Of a stretch of DNA of 54,937 bases, positions 34,339-45,885 are shown piece by piece (the first letter of the stretch is position 1; each line of letters opens with the position of its first letter). Both the position numbers and the translations under genes were made by a program. Source of the DNA: Acidimicrobiales bacterium (GTDB taxonomy: Bacteria > Actinomycetota > Actinomycetes > Mycobacteriales > QHCE01); the NCBI GenBank assembly GCA_003243955.1, contig QHCE01000025.1:1-54937 (forward strand). The letters are read 5' to 3'. Under the pieces are notes generated by a model. The model worked only from the letters and a program-made list of their open reading frames with translations, was not told where the DNA came from and searched no databases.

Positions 34339-36807
34339 GTGTTATCTGTGCAGAACACCAACCGAAACTCTAACCAGCCGGTGGAGTCTGACTCCGAAAC
34401 CCAAGCCGCACCTCAACCACAGCCAGCTTGGGCGCCGCCACAAGCTCCAGGAAACGCTTTTTTCGACGATCAACGCACGGTCTTTCAGCGCGTGACGCAT
34501 GAGGCGCAGACCTCGCCAGAAGACGATGCCGACGATGTCTTTAGCGCACCGCTGGGAGCCGATGACGAGCAAGCAACCCGGCACGTGGATCCGTCGGCGC
34601 GTTATGCCGCCGCCGAAGAATTCACCAGCTCTGTCGATGACGAGACTACCCGGCTTGCTATCGGAGATTGGAGACTGCCGAATAATTCCAGCGAGGCGCG
34701 CGCGGAAACTTTTGGTCCGCCCGGAGCCGCACTGAGCGAACTACACGACGAGGGTCTGGGTGCCACTATGCACGGTAGCCAGGCGTTTGCCTCCTTCCCG
34801 GCACAAGAAGACGCCTCAGATGCACAAGAAACCACCATGCTGCCGCCCGCCGGATCCCAGCAGCAGCCAGCCACGGGCCAGATTGCTACCGATGCTTCCC
34901 TTTCCAGCGATGTCCATGCGCAGGGGCAGCCTGAAGAGCCCGACGACGCTCAGGCAACCGCGTTTACGCCTCAGCAGGCACAGCAGCACCCAGGATCATA
35001 TGATCAGGCCACTCAGGTTCCGTCTAATCCGCAAACGCAATATCCCGGCGTGAACGAAAATTCAGGCGGCTTTCAGCAACCGCAACCGGCGGAGTTTCCC
35101 GCTTACGTTTCACCGGAGCAGCCCGGCTATTCCAACCAGCCTAGCTACGCTGAGCACCCCGACTATGCCAACCAACAAGCCAACCAACAAGCCAACCAAC
35201 AAGCCAACCAACAAGGTTACGCGGCGGGACAACAAACCTACCCTGAGCAGCAGCCACAGGTAGATGAGCAAGCTACGTACATGCAGCAGCCGTATAGCGA
35301 ACCGCAACAGGCATTTGAAGCAGTGCAGCAGTTCCCGTCAGCACAGGACACTGAATATTCCGGATTTCCGGCTGGCTACGCGCCGGAGCAGACACCGTTT
35401 GACCCTTCGCACGGCAGCACTTCGCTGCAGCCCGCGGCTGAATATAACGCCTACCAGGAGCAAGCGCAGTACCAGGAATACTCAGGCTATCCACCCGAAG
35501 CTCAGCAGCAACCAATCGAGCCTGAGGGCGGTCAGCAGTATCCGCCGCCGCCTGAGCAGCACTACCCGAGCTCGCAGTCGCCGCAAGCTGTGGCTGCGTA
35601 CGCCGATCCGCAGCCACCACATGCTGACTACACGCAAGCCCAGCCTCCGATGGGGCCACCGCAAGGGTTTGAGCTACCTCAGCACACCGAGCCACCCGCC
35701 CAGGTAGATCAATTCGGCGCTGTGGAGTTCAACGCCACCGAGTTCAGCGCCGCCGAGTTCAGCGCCGCCGAGTTCAACGCCGCCGAGTTCAACGCCGCCG
35801 AGTTCAACGCCGCCGAGTTCAACGCCACGCAGCCGCGCAGCAGCTACGGCGTGCCGCAGAATATTCCTGGCCGATTCGTTCCTACCGCCGAGGAGTTTGC
35901 CGCACGGCGAGCGCATAAACCACATACACCCGAGGCAACGATGGGGCTGCCGGGGCTGGTAAAACGGCTCACGTTTGGTATCTTCGCGCCCCCTATGTCG
36001 AAGAAAGAGGAAGAGCACCGCGAATTCATCACTACGGTTCGACGTAACTTCGGCGGCCTACGGCAAATCACGGTGGTCAACCCCAAGGGTGGTGCCGGAA
36101 AAACCGTTGCGAGCCTCATGACGGCTATGACATTCGGGCAGAACCGCGGTGGTTACGTTTTGGCCTGGGACAACAACGAGACTCAGGGAACCTTGGGGAT
36201 GCGAGCCCAACCAGACTTCCACTCCCACACTGTGCGGGACGTGCTGCAGTCCCTAGATACGTTCCTCGGGCCGGGCGGAAAAGTCGGAGACCTATCCAGT
36301 TTTGTCCGCTCACAAGGCGAGGCGATGTTTGATGTGCTGGCCTCAGATGAATCGGCGACGGCCGGTGAGATGCTGACCGCCGCGGCGTTTAAACATATTC
36401 GCGAAGTGGTGAGCCGCTTCTACAAACTCATCATTGTGGACACCGGTAACAACGTACGCGCGGAGAACTGGCAGTCTGCGATTGACCAGACCGATCAGCT
36501 GGTGGTGACCATGTCGGCACGCGGTGACTCTGCCGAGACGGCCGCCCGCATGCTCGATCACCTGGAACAGACCGGTCGCTCTTCACTGGTGCGACATGCG
36601 GTTACCGTGGTTTCGATGCCGCCAAGTAGGCGGGGGCTCGATCTGCCCGCCATCGAACGGCACTTCTTGGCCCGCACGCGTTCCGTGCTGATCGCCCCGT
36701 ATGAACCAATCATCGACTCTGGTGAACCGATCCGCTACGAGAGCATCAGCAACGCCAGCAAAGAGGCGTGGTTGCGCATCGCCAGCAGTGTCGCTGAGGG
36801 ACTGTAG
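34339..36807 (+). CDS. EspI-like MinD/ParA-type ATPase with long low-complexity N-terminus
   Basis: An 822-residue protein. The first 530 residues or so are disordered, rich in Gln, Pro, Ala, Glu and Tyr, with two short tandem repeats (ANQQ x4 and EFNAA-type x7). A MinD/ParA domain follows from about residue 545. The deviant Walker A is KGGAGKT (K583 to T589, with both signature and P-loop lysines), then AWDNNETQGTL and LIIVDTGNN (Walker B). The layout is that of EspI/Mrp-like proteins linked to ESX type VII secretion in mycobacteria. No ESX core genes are in the window. Start GTG at 34339. The role in secretion or positioning is inferred. Confidence 0.82.
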   Translation: MLSVQNTNRNSNQPVESDSETQAAPQPQPAWAPPQAPGNAFFDDQRTVFQRVTHEAQTSPEDDADDVFSAPLGADDEQATRHVDPSARYAAAEEFTSSVDDETTRLAIGDWRLPNNSSEARAETFGPPGAALSELHDEGLGATMHGSQAFASFPAQEDASDAQETTMLPPAGSQQQPATGQIATDASLSSDVHAQGQPEEPDDAQATAFTPQQAQQHPGSYDQATQVPSNPQTQYPGVNENSGGFQQPQPAEFPAYVSPEQPGYSNQPSYAEHPDYANQQANQQANQQANQQGYAAGQQTYPEQQPQVDEQATYMQQPYSEPQQAFEAVQQFPSAQDTEYSGFPAGYAPEQTPFDPSHGSTSLQPAAEYNAYQEQAQYQEYSGYPPEAQQQPIEPEGGQQYPPPPEQHYPSSQSPQAVAAYADPQPPHADYTQAQPPMGPPQGFELPQHTEPPAQVDQFGAVEFNATEFSAAEFSAAEFNAAEFNAAEFNAAEFNATQPRSSYGVPQNIPGRFVPTAEEFAARRAHKPHTPEATMGLPGLVKRLTFGIFAPPMSKKEEEHREFITTVRRNFGGLRQITVVNPKGGAGKTVASLMTAMTFGQNRGGYVLAWDNNETQGTLGMRAQPDFHSHTVRDVLQSLDTFLGPGGKVGDLSSFVRSQGEAMFDVLASDESATAGEMLTAAAFKHIREVVSRFYKLIIVDTGNNVRAENWQSAIDQTDQLVVTMSARGDSAETAARMLDHLEQTGRSSLVRHAVTVVSMPPSRRGLDLPAIERHFLARTRSVLIAPYEPIIDSGEPIRYESISNASKEAWLRIASSVAEGL
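35167..35214. repeat. Four identical 12-bp repeats (encoding ANQQ)
   Basis: Four perfect copies of GCCAACCAACAA in frame in the low-complexity region of the EspI-like gene. Likely to vary in copy number by slippage without breaking the frame. Confidence 0.9.
35725..35829. repeat. Seven 15-bp repeats (encoding EFNAA-type pentapeptides)
   Basis: Seven in-frame units of GAGTTCAACGCCGCC with minor changes (EFNAT, EFSAA x2, EFNAA x3, EFNAT). The five-residue period with a central Phe is reminiscent of pentapeptide repeats, but the run is too short for a full beta-helix. Three adjacent units are identical, indicating recent duplication. Confidence 0.88.
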
Positions 36808-36935
36808 GGATAAGAACGGACGTTCTAATTTCCGGTATAGGCCGACCTTGGCCGATAGTTAGCGGTAGGGTGCCCAAGGTGTGCGCTTAGCCCCCGCATG
36901 AGCGCTACGAGAAACGAAAGCTGAGACCCAAACGT

Positions 36936-38094
36936 ATGCCTACTCGTCGACAAATTCTGACCGGTGCGACCGCGGTAACATCCGCAGCGTTACTTGGGCA
37001 GGGCTTCCCAGCTATTGCTGAAACGCTGCGCTCAGCCTCTCCCACCGCCGAATCCACGGCTGAAACTATTTCCACTCCAGCCACGCTGGCGCGGCGTATG
37101 CGCGCCGGTCGCGCGACGGTACCCGCGGAGCTACCTCTTGAATACATTGGCCTGCGGTTCGATGCACCTGTGGACCGCGCGGGTGCAATCAGGTTTCATA
37201 ACAAAAACGGCCCTGGCGCTTGGCAAGCGCTGCACTTTTCCCACCACGGCCGCGACGGTGTGTCAGACCAACCCACGACAGAACTACTGCGTGCCACGCC
37301 GTAATTCCACCGGATTTCAGCTTGACCTACCTAACGGAGTTTCCGACGCCCAGGTAGTCACGATAAATACCACGGCTGGGCCGAGCCAAAGCCGATTCGC
37401 CGTGCCCTATACCACTCTTCCGGGATATCACAAGCCCGCCGGAACCAAGTTCTACACTCGCGCAGGGTGGGGTGCCGACGAGTCCCTCCGCTTTGGCGCG
37501 AATGGGGAAAACCTCTTTGCTGATGAGTTCTACCCGGTACAAGCTCTTACCGTGCACCACACGGCGCTGAGCGTAGATGAAGATCGAAAGGCCGCGGTGC
37601 GCGGCATCTATCGATACCAAGCGGTGGATGAGCAGTTTGGTGACATCGGCTACCACCTGCTCATCGACCCGGAAGGCAACCTTTATGAGGGGCGCCACTC
37701 CGGCGAGGAGTTGTTCCCCATTTTTGATGGAGTGCCCATTCGGGGTTTCAACCCCAAGGCCGTCACCGCGGCTCACGTCCAAGGGTTCAATTCGGGCAAC
37801 CTCGGTATCTGCTTGCTCGGTGACTTCACCAACGTCAACCCTACGGCCGCGGCGCAGGAAACGTTGGTGCGTATCCTGACCGCGCTGTGCAGGCTATGCA
37901 GTATCGACCCCACAGCCAACATCACCTACGTTAACCCGGCGAACGGCACGACGCGTGCGGCAATAGCGCTGCAGCGGCACCGCGACTGGGCGGCAACGGA
38001 ATGCCCCGGTAACACGTTCGCCCCGAACTTCGATCACATTCGGGACCGGGTTGCCGCCGCGCTGCCTGGCCGACGTATTAAGAGCGGGCTCTAA
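36936..38094 (+). pseudogene. Tat-exported N-acetylmuramoyl-L-alanine amidase (PGRP), frameshifted
   Basis: The 5' part, frame of 36936, has a twin-arginine signal (PTRRQILTGATAVTSAALLG) and the start of the mature protein, then stops at a TAA at 37302. The remainder continues in the next frame to 38094 with a complete amidase_2/PGRP domain. This includes RAGWGADESLRF, the zinc histidine in TVHHTAL, IGYHLLIDPEGNLYEGR, NLGICLLGDF and the second zinc site HRDWAATECPG. Joining the two frames near 37290 gives a full-length protein. The break needs only a one-base change, so decay and sequencing error are both possible. If intact it would cleave peptidoglycan stem peptides outside the cell. It follows the EspI-like gene. 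Confidence 0.8.
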
Positions 38095-38525
38095 ATCAGC
38101 AGCTCTGCAGCGGTAGGATCGCAGTCAAACAGCAGTTGGGTGCAGCGGGCGGCTTCCTCAGTTTCGTTGATCGCGGCCGCGGCACGGGCCAGTGCGGCGA
38201 CGCAGCGCAGAAATCCGCGGTTGGGCTCGTGGGACCACGGCACTGGTCCGTAGCCTTTCCAGCCGTTTGCGCGTAGCGCATCTAGGCCACGATGGTAGCC
38301 GGTGCGGGCGTAGGCATACGCGGCGATCACGTTGCGGTCGTCTTGCGCCCGCTCGGCAAGTGCTGCCCAAAACACGCTTTCGGCGGGGAAACGTGCCGCG
38401 GCGTCGACGATACTTATCGTTTCCGACGCGACCTTCCGTAGTGCCTCCTGCACTTCCAGTCGTTCCGGAAGCACCACAGGAGCCGGTGCCACTAGTAGAT
38501 TCTTAGCAGTCTGCATACCACTCAT
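38091..38525 (-). CDS. DUF3151 protein
   Basis: A 144-residue protein from ATG 38525 (38516 is an alternative). The stretch AAYAYARTGYHRGLDALRANGWKG then GPVPWSHEPNRGFLRCVAALARAA is diagnostic for DUF3151, a conserved actinobacterial family of unknown function usually found beside the class II aldolase gene, as here. The longer upstream reading runs into fba and is rejected. It overlaps the end of the amidase reading frame by 4 bp, convergent. Confidence 0.9.
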   Translation of the reverse strand: MSGMQTAKNLLVAPAPVVLPERLEVQEALRKVASETISIVDAAARFPAESVFWAALAERAQDDRNVIAAYAYARTGYHRGLDALRANGWKGYGPVPWSHEPNRGFLRCVAALARAAAAINETEEAARCTQLLFDCDPTAAELLI

Positions 38526-38610
38526 ACTCACATGAACCACCGCGATTACCCCAGCCTCAAGCCTGGGATGTGTCCGACGCCACTGCTTGTACAACTTAGA
38601 GGCTTCGCGC

Positions 38611-39645
38611 CTACTTACCGATCGCGGTGCCAACCGAACGTAGATCCTGACATGCCCGCACGACGCGCTGCGCCATGCCAGCTTCAGCGGCTTTGCCATA
38701 AGCACGCGGGTCATAGGCCTTTTTGTTGCCGACGTCCCCATCGATTTTGAGCACGCCATCATAGTTGCGCAACATGTGATCGGCTATCGGGCGGGTGAAC
38801 GCGTACTGGGCGTCGGTATCAACGTTCATCTTCACCACACCGTAGTCAAGCGCCTCGTGGATTTCGCTAATCAGCGAGCCCGAGCCGCCGTGGAAGACCA
38901 GATCCAGCGGCTGCGAGCCAGCCGGTAGACCCAACTTGGCCGCCGCCACATCTTGTCCCTCTTTCAAAATAGACGGTTTAAGCTTGACGTTGCCAGGCTT
39001 ATAGACTCCGTGCACATTGCCGAACGTGGCGGCGAGCAAGTATCGGCCGCTCTCACCGGCTCCGAGCGCGTCGAGAGTGCGTAAGTAGTCGTCAGCGGAG
39101 GTGTAGAGCTTGTCGTTGATTTCGTTGTCCACGCCGTCTTCCTCGCCGCCGACTACACCGACCTCTAGCTCCATCACGATATTGGCTTTACGGCAACGCG
39201 CCAGCAGCTGCTGCGCTATCTGTAGGTTCTCCCCCAGTGGAATCGCTGAGCCGTCCCACATATGGGACTGAAACAGCGGCAACTGCCCCGAGCTCACCCG
39301 GTCCACACTAATTTCCAGTAAGGGACGCATAAAACCGTCCAGCTTGTCGGCCGGACAGTGGTCAGTGTGCAGCGCAATATTCACCGAATAGTTGACCGCC
39401 ACCTCGTGGGCAAACGCGGCAAGCGCAGCGGCGCCGGTAACCATGTCTTTTACAGTGCTACCGGACAGATACTGTGCCGCACCGTGCGACACCTGCACGA
39501 TGCCGTCGCTCTCGGCTTCGGCAAAACCCCGGATCGCCGCGTTAAGGGTCTGTGAAGAGCTCACATTGATCGCCGGATAGGCATACGAACCTGCTTTCGC
39601 GCGATCGAGCATTTCGGCGTATACCTCGGGCGTGGCAATGGGCAT
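38611..39645 (-). CDS. fba: Fructose-bisphosphate aldolase, class II
   Basis: Zinc-dependent cleavage of fructose 1,6-bisphosphate in glycolysis and gluconeogenesis. 344 residues. N-terminus MPIATPEVYAEMLDRAK, the zinc ligands in ALHTDHCPADK, ELEVGVVGGEEDGV, and the second zinc site in LVFHGGSGS, followed by NVDTDAQYAFTRP. It is transcribed toward DUF3151 with an 85-bp gap. The region upstream contains an unusual tandem repeat that may carry its promoter. Confidence 0.95.
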   Translation of the reverse strand: MPIATPEVYAEMLDRAKAGSYAYPAINVSSSQTLNAAIRGFAEAESDGIVQVSHGAAQYLSGSTVKDMVTGAAALAAFAHEVAVNYSVNIALHTDHCPADKLDGFMRPLLEISVDRVSSGQLPLFQSHMWDGSAIPLGENLQIAQQLLARCRKANIVMELEVGVVGGEEDGVDNEINDKLYTSADDYLRTLDALGAGESGRYLLAATFGNVHGVYKPGNVKLKPSILKEGQDVAAAKLGLPAGSQPLDLVFHGGSGSLISEIHEALDYGVVKMNVDTDAQYAFTRPIADHMLRNYDGVLKIDGDVGNKKAYDPRAYGKAAEAGMAQRVVRACQDLRSVGTAIGK

Positions 39646-39689
39646 GATCTACTCCTATCAAACGTGAGACGGCGGTACTTCTGAGACGG

Positions 39690-39767
39690 CGCTGTCTTTG
39701 AAGCTGCACTGTCTTTGGTGGCAGTGTCTTTGAGTGGCAGTGTCTTTGAGTGGCACTGTCTTTGAGT
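39690..39767. repeat. Five imperfect 16-bp tandem repeats upstream of fba
   Basis: Five imperfect units of the form GCAGTGTCTTTGAGTG in tandem between the divergent fba and dedA genes, the last three almost identical. The array begins about 45 bp upstream of the fba start, inside its probable 5' region. Possible promoter-length switch or binding-site array. Confidence 0.75.
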
Positions 39768-39843
39768 CTGCTCGCAGTATTCCGCAGGCGATCGTGTCCC
39801 AGTCACTTCGGGTGGGTGGCCGTGCGGCGGGTAGCCTCAAAGT

Positions 39844-40590
39844 GTGCATATTCCCCAAACACTTCATGCGGTAGGCGACGCTCTGCGGCACAGCGCGCTC
39901 AACCCCCTTGATCCGCGGGATCTGATCAGTACGTTCGGCGTTCTCGGTGTGTGGTTCGTGCTCTTCGCAGAGACCGGGTTGCTTCTCGGGTTCTTCTTAC
40001 CGGGCGATTCGCTGCTTTTCCTGGCTGGCGTTGTCACTTCTAGCGTCGGTGCGCGCCTGGTTGGCCAACCGCTGGGGCTGCCCGCGCTCCTGATCGGTGG
40101 CCCGATTTTCGCGATCCTCGGCGCGCAGCTTGGCCATTATTTGGGCGTAAAATTGGGGCGGTCCATGTTTGACCGACCCGAATCGCGATTATTCAAGCGC
40201 ATATATGTGGAAAAGGCCGAGCATTACTTCAACAAGTTTGGTCCAGCTAAGGCTGTGGTGCTCGCGCGGTTCATCCCCATTGTGCGAACGTTCCTCAATC
40301 CGCTGGCCGGCGTGCTGGAGATGCCGGCGCGAAGATTTTTACTGTGGAACGCCATCGGCGGCGTGATCTGGACTGACGGAATCATCCTCGCCGGCCACTT
40401 CCTTGGAGACGCTATTCCGCCAGCCGCGATAGATCGCTATCTGCTGCCCGTAATTGCGCTGGTGGTCCTCATATCGCTGCTACCGATCTTTCTCGAGCTA
40501 ACTCGGGAGTACCGGGCCAAGCGTCGTGCCGCGCCGAAGACCAAAAGCTCAATACCGGAATCCCCCGAGCGCGTGAGCTCTGAGAACTAA
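39844..40590 (+). CDS. DedA family membrane protein
   Basis: A 248-residue polytopic membrane protein of the DedA/VTT family, recently linked to undecaprenyl-phosphate or phospholipid flipping. It shows FGVLGVWFVLFAETGLLLGFFLPGDSLLFLAG, the conserved arginine motif FIPIVRTFLNPLAGVLEM and a GGVIWTDG segment. About four to five hydrophobic segments. GTG start with no strong ribosome site. It sits at the end of the block shared with Mycobacterium (Rv0364-like position) and overlaps lemA convergently by 4 bp. Confidence 0.92.
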   Translation: MHIPQTLHAVGDALRHSALNPLDPRDLISTFGVLGVWFVLFAETGLLLGFFLPGDSLLFLAGVVTSSVGARLVGQPLGLPALLIGGPIFAILGAQLGHYLGVKLGRSMFDRPESRLFKRIYVEKAEHYFNKFGPAKAVVLARFIPIVRTFLNPLAGVLEMPARRFLLWNAIGGVIWTDGIILAGHFLGDAIPPAAIDRYLLPVIALVVLISLLPIFLELTREYRAKRRAAPKTKSSIPESPERVSSEN

Positions 40591-41240
40591 ATTTCCGGCG
40601 GGAAGTCAGGGCGGCTCTGGCTTACCGCCGAGCCCTGGCCGGCGCCGCTGCCCCCCACACCGGAGAAGTCAACCGCAGGCACCGCGCGAGTTTCTTGATC
40701 GGTGACTTCAAAGTACTGCTCGCGAGCGAATCGGAACATTCCGGCCACAATATTGGACGGGAACGATTCGACCTTTGTATTCAGAGTCCTCACGTTGGCG
40801 TTGTAGTAGCGCCGACCGGCGGCGACCCGGTCTTCGGTTTCGGCCAGCTGGCCCTGTAACGCGAGAAAGTTCTGATTGGCCTTCAGGTCTGGATACGCCT
40901 CGGCGAGAGCAAACAGTCGTCCCAGCGCGGCTTGCAAGAAAGACTCCGCTTGACCTTGCTCGGCGGGGCCGCTGCCGGGCGCTTGACGGACGGCCACAGC
41001 GCGGTTACGCGCGTCGATCACGCTGACCAGTACGCCGCGTTCGTGCGCGGCATAGCCTTTCACAGTCTCGATCAGGTTAGGAATCAGGTCGTGCCGCCGC
41101 TGCAGTTCCACATCTACCTGACGCCATGACTCCTGCACCAGGTTACGTAGCCGGACCAGACCGTTGTAAGCGGCGATGAGGTAGCCAGCCACAATTACAA
41201 CCAGTACAACCGCGATTAAAACCCAAACCCACGTTGGCAC
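40587..41240 (-). CDS. LemA family protein
   Basis: A 217-residue protein with one N-terminal membrane helix (WVLIAVVLVVIVAGYLIAAY) and a four-helix LemA domain: NGLVRLRNLVQESWRQVDVELQRRHDLIPNLIETVKGYA and YPDLKANQNFLALQGQLAETEDRVAAGRRYYN. The C-terminus is low-complexity. LemA proteins are membrane-attached and of unclear function; partners such as TPM-domain proteins are not beside it. 3' end overlaps dedA by 4 bp. Confidence 0.93.
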   Translation of the reverse strand: MPTWVWVLIAVVLVVIVAGYLIAAYNGLVRLRNLVQESWRQVDVELQRRHDLIPNLIETVKGYAAHERGVLVSVIDARNRAVAVRQAPGSGPAEQGQAESFLQAALGRLFALAEAYPDLKANQNFLALQGQLAETEDRVAAGRRYYNANVRTLNTKVESFPSNIVAGMFRFAREQYFEVTDQETRAVPAVDFSGVGGSGAGQGSAVSQSRPDFPPEI

Positions 41241-41369
41241 AATGACATCCTTCGACTATTAACCCGCACGTACGTCCAACGTACCGCCTGACAAGGGTTG
41301 CATTGCAACGATGAGGCCAATTTGTCGAAATTCGGACCTTCGCTGCCGGGACACCAGCGTGGCGCTTGA

Positions 41370-42515
41370 CTACGACCAGGCCCCGCCGTGCAGCGTTGTC
41401 ACTACCAATGAGCTACGCGCCAGACCATTGTGCCGAGTGGAGGTGAATTCGTAGGTTCCGCCGAAGCCTTCGAAAGATAGCTCCTTCAGCTGCTCCCGAA
41501 GCCGACCCGATTGGACGCTGTGTGCCTGGTGAGCCACCTGAACGAACAGATCAACCACGTCGAACGACGCTGATAGCTCCGGTGCCAATGCGCCTAAACG
41601 CAGCCTGTAGTCAGTGAGAAACTGCCGTTGACGTAACGCGCCAGGATAGGTAGCTGCGGTGTTGCCAGCGGCAATGATTGCCGGATAGACCAGTGATGCC
41701 CCATCGGCCCCGGGCTCGGCTGCTAGCTCCTGAGTGCCGGCGCCGGGGGCAAAATACAGCTGCGTGCTGACACGGGCTTCATGGAGCTGTCGAGCTAGGG
41801 TCGCCGCTATACCACGAGGCGACCACACCACCACAGCGTTTGCGGAGTCCTTAGTCGCCGCTCGCACCGGTTGCTCAAGGTCCTTGCCTTCTGAGGAGAA
41901 GCCTGGTGCATCCGCAACAGTGATGCCGAAATCGGCTCCGTGTGTTTTCAGCTCCGCAACCCCAGCCTGTCCGTAGTCATCTTTGGAGCCCAGCGCGACG
42001 ACCCGCTTTATGCCGCGCAGCCGCAGTCCGGCGAATAAGGCGTCGGCAACAATGTCGGCACCGGCGGTCATGGCGAATACATTCTGCGCCTGCTCAGCAT
42101 TGATCGTCGGCGCATCCGAGGCCAACAACATGACCGGCTTGTTGGTGCCGCCCGCCGCTGACGCCGCGGCCATGGCGGTAGCCGTCACCGCGGAACTTCC
42201 CCCTACAATCGCTGAGACCGTGTCATCGTGCAGAAAATTTTCGGTGATACTTCGAGCCTGATCGGCGTCACTGTGATTATCGCGAAAAGCCAGCAGCACG
42301 CTCACGCGCGGGGAATCCTGCACATTGTGCACAGCAAGCTGCAGTGCGGTTCGTTGCGCTTGACCCAGCGAGCTCCCATCCCCGGAAAGCTCAAGATTCA
42401 CACCGAGCACCAGTCGCAAACGTTCGGGCGGGGCTGCGGAACAGCCTGCGCTTATCGCACCGGTAACTAGCGTTACCACCAGCGCTAATCCGCATAGCCT
42501 TCGGCGGCGCGTCAT
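41370..42515 (-). CDS. Ligand-binding lipoprotein (branched-chain amino-acid/amide type)
   Basis: A 381-residue lipoprotein from ATG 42515: signal LCGLALVVTLVTGAISAGC with the lipidated Cys at about residue 26. The body is a type I periplasmic binding fold (LVLGVNLELSGDGSSLGQAQRTALQLAV, SAIVGGSSAVTATAMAAA, VALGSKDDYGQAGVAEL) as in LivJ/Peripla_BP_6. No ABC permease or ATPase genes are adjacent, so it is an orphan receptor or serves a system elsewhere. Ligand unknown. A longer frame starts at 42581, but the signal peptide fixes the start. Confidence 0.83.
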   Translation of the reverse strand: MTRRRRLCGLALVVTLVTGAISAGCSAAPPERLRLVLGVNLELSGDGSSLGQAQRTALQLAVHNVQDSPRVSVLLAFRDNHSDADQARSITENFLHDDTVSAIVGGSSAVTATAMAAASAAGGTNKPVMLLASDAPTINAEQAQNVFAMTAGADIVADALFAGLRLRGIKRVVALGSKDDYGQAGVAELKTHGADFGITVADAPGFSSEGKDLEQPVRAATKDSANAVVVWSPRGIAATLARQLHEARVSTQLYFAPGAGTQELAAEPGADGASLVYPAIIAAGNTAATYPGALRQRQFLTDYRLRLGALAPELSASFDVVDLFVQVAHQAHSVQSGRLREQLKELSFEGFGGTYEFTSTRHNGLARSSLVVTTLHGGAWS

Positions 42516-42650
42516 ACGGAGAACCCTAACCACTAGCGGCAATATCGCGGCGCGCCGCTCCGGGGCAGCTACTGATACCAATTATTTTATTATCGAAGCT
42601 CCCCACCCTCCCGAAGGTGGGTCTGGCGACCGCGGCGTAGGGTAACAGCT

Positions 42651-42678
42651 GTGTGGCACACACGGGCGCTCCTTCTTC

Positions 42679-42695
<17 letters not shown>
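42651..42695 (+). CDS. leuA leader peptide
   Basis: A 14-residue open frame starting at GTG 42651 (AGGG about 9 bases upstream) reading MWHTRALLLRRDGS and ending at TAG, 82 bp before leuA. Three consecutive leucine codons (CTC CTT CTT) lie just before the first attenuator stem. Leader peptides with leucine runs control leuA by transcription attenuation in actinobacteria, as described for this group. The call rests on the codon run and its position with the two alternative stems. Confidence 0.75.
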
Positions 42696-44869
<2,174 letters not shown>

Positions 44870-44954
44870 TCAACGCATGCTATAGCGATCTTTTCTGGCA
44901 GCTTGTCAAGGTCACGAGCGGCTGGCGAAGTTACGGCCACTCGGTACAGTCCAG

Positions 44955-45226
44955 TCACGCAACACCGTAACGAGCCTTGAGTTCATCGTTGTCCATGAAA
45001 TCACCAGCCGCTGCCGCTCTACGGCCTTGGCGAATTGCCTCAAGTGCTCCTGGCGTACCCAGGATGTCAAGAGTTTCCTCGATTGCCGCTAAGTCATCGG
45101 CGGAGATCAATACTGCGGTGGGCTGGCCATGCCGGATAATCGTGACTCTCTCATGTGTACGGACGACGCCGGCCACGTACTCCGAAAGGTGGTTCTTCAC
45201 CTCACTCAACGGAACATAGTCGCCAT
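44955..45226 (-). pseudogene. RelB/Phd-type antitoxin with 5' frameshift
   Basis: The frame from TTG 45209 gives SEVKNHLSEYVAGVVRTHERV, then RHGQPTAVLISADDLAAIEETLDILG, the standard antitoxin of this toxin family. Homologues begin MxTxPLSEVKNHL. Here ATG 45226 opens the right sequence (M-A-T) but a 2-base insertion or 1-base loss near codon 4 puts it out of frame. Translation could still start at the TTG. With the toxin truncated, the pair is probably decayed. Confidence 0.68.
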
Positions 45227-45279
45227 AGACACGATGGTAGCAAAATGGCCACTACCAGGCGAAACTAAGGCCGATACGC

Positions 45280-45879
45280 TTACACCTCTAGCGTGCGGCG
45301 GCCTTCGAACGCTCTGCCTAACGTCACTTCGTCGGCGTACTCCAGGTCTCCTCCGACTGGCAAACCGCTGGCCAGTCGGGTAACGCGCAGCCCCATGGGC
45401 TTGACCAGCAGCGCAATGTAGGTGGCAGTGGCTTCGCCCTCAGTGTTGGGGTCGGTAGCCAGAATCAGCTCGCTCACCTCCCCGGAACGCAACCGCTCCA
45501 TCAACTCCCGAATCCGTAGCTGATCTGGGCCAATGCCTTCCAGCGGATTGATCGAACCACCCAGCACGTGGTAGCGGCCGGAGAATTCCCGCGTTTTTTC
45601 CACCGCGATAACGTCTTTGGGTTCTTCCACCACACAGATGATCGCGTCGCCACGCCGAGCGTTGGAGCAGATACGGCACAGCTCAGCGGCCGCGATGCCG
45701 TAGCAGACGCGGCAGAACCTGACTTCCGCCTTTACTCGCCGCAGCACCTGAGCTAGCCGGCTCACATCGGCTTCGGGGGTGTTCACGATGTAAAACGCGA
45801 TCCGCTGGGCGCTCTTGGGTCCCACACCGGGCAATCTGCCCAGCTCTTCAATCAAATCCCCGACCGCGCCCTCATACAC
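45280..45879 (-). CDS. recR: Recombination protein RecR
   Basis: A 199-residue ring-forming protein that loads RecA in the RecFOR gap-repair pathway. Helix-hairpin-helix [19 protein letters not shown] (about 11-29), zinc finger [16 protein letters not shown] (about 57-72) and a Toprim domain with [14 protein letters not shown]. It starts 6 bp after dnaX and is co-transcribed. The YbaB/EbfC gene that normally lies between dnaX and recR is absent. Confidence 0.96.
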   Translation of the reverse strand: MYEGAVGDLIEELGRLPGVGPKSAQRIAFYIVNTPEADVSRLAQVLRRVKAEVRFCRVCYGIAAAELCRICSNARRGDAIICVVEEPKDVIAVEKTREFSGRYHVLGGSINPLEGIGPDQLRIRELMERLRSGEVSELILATDPNTEGEATATYIALLVKPMGLRVTRLASGLPVGGDLEYADEVTLGRAFEGRRTLEV

Positions 45880-45885
45880 AGCGCA

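Noticed and set aside
35167-35829. CRISPR-like repeats
   Set aside because: The repeats are contiguous in-frame codon repeats without spacers inside a coding gene.
38526-38762. N-terminal extension of the DUF3151 gene
   Set aside because: It runs antiparallel-free but out of frame through the end of fba, and family homology starts at about 38516-38525.
39844-41240. Toxin-antitoxin reading of the convergent overlap of dedA and lemA
   Set aside because: Both are full-length, well-known families; the 4-bp overlap is only compact packing.
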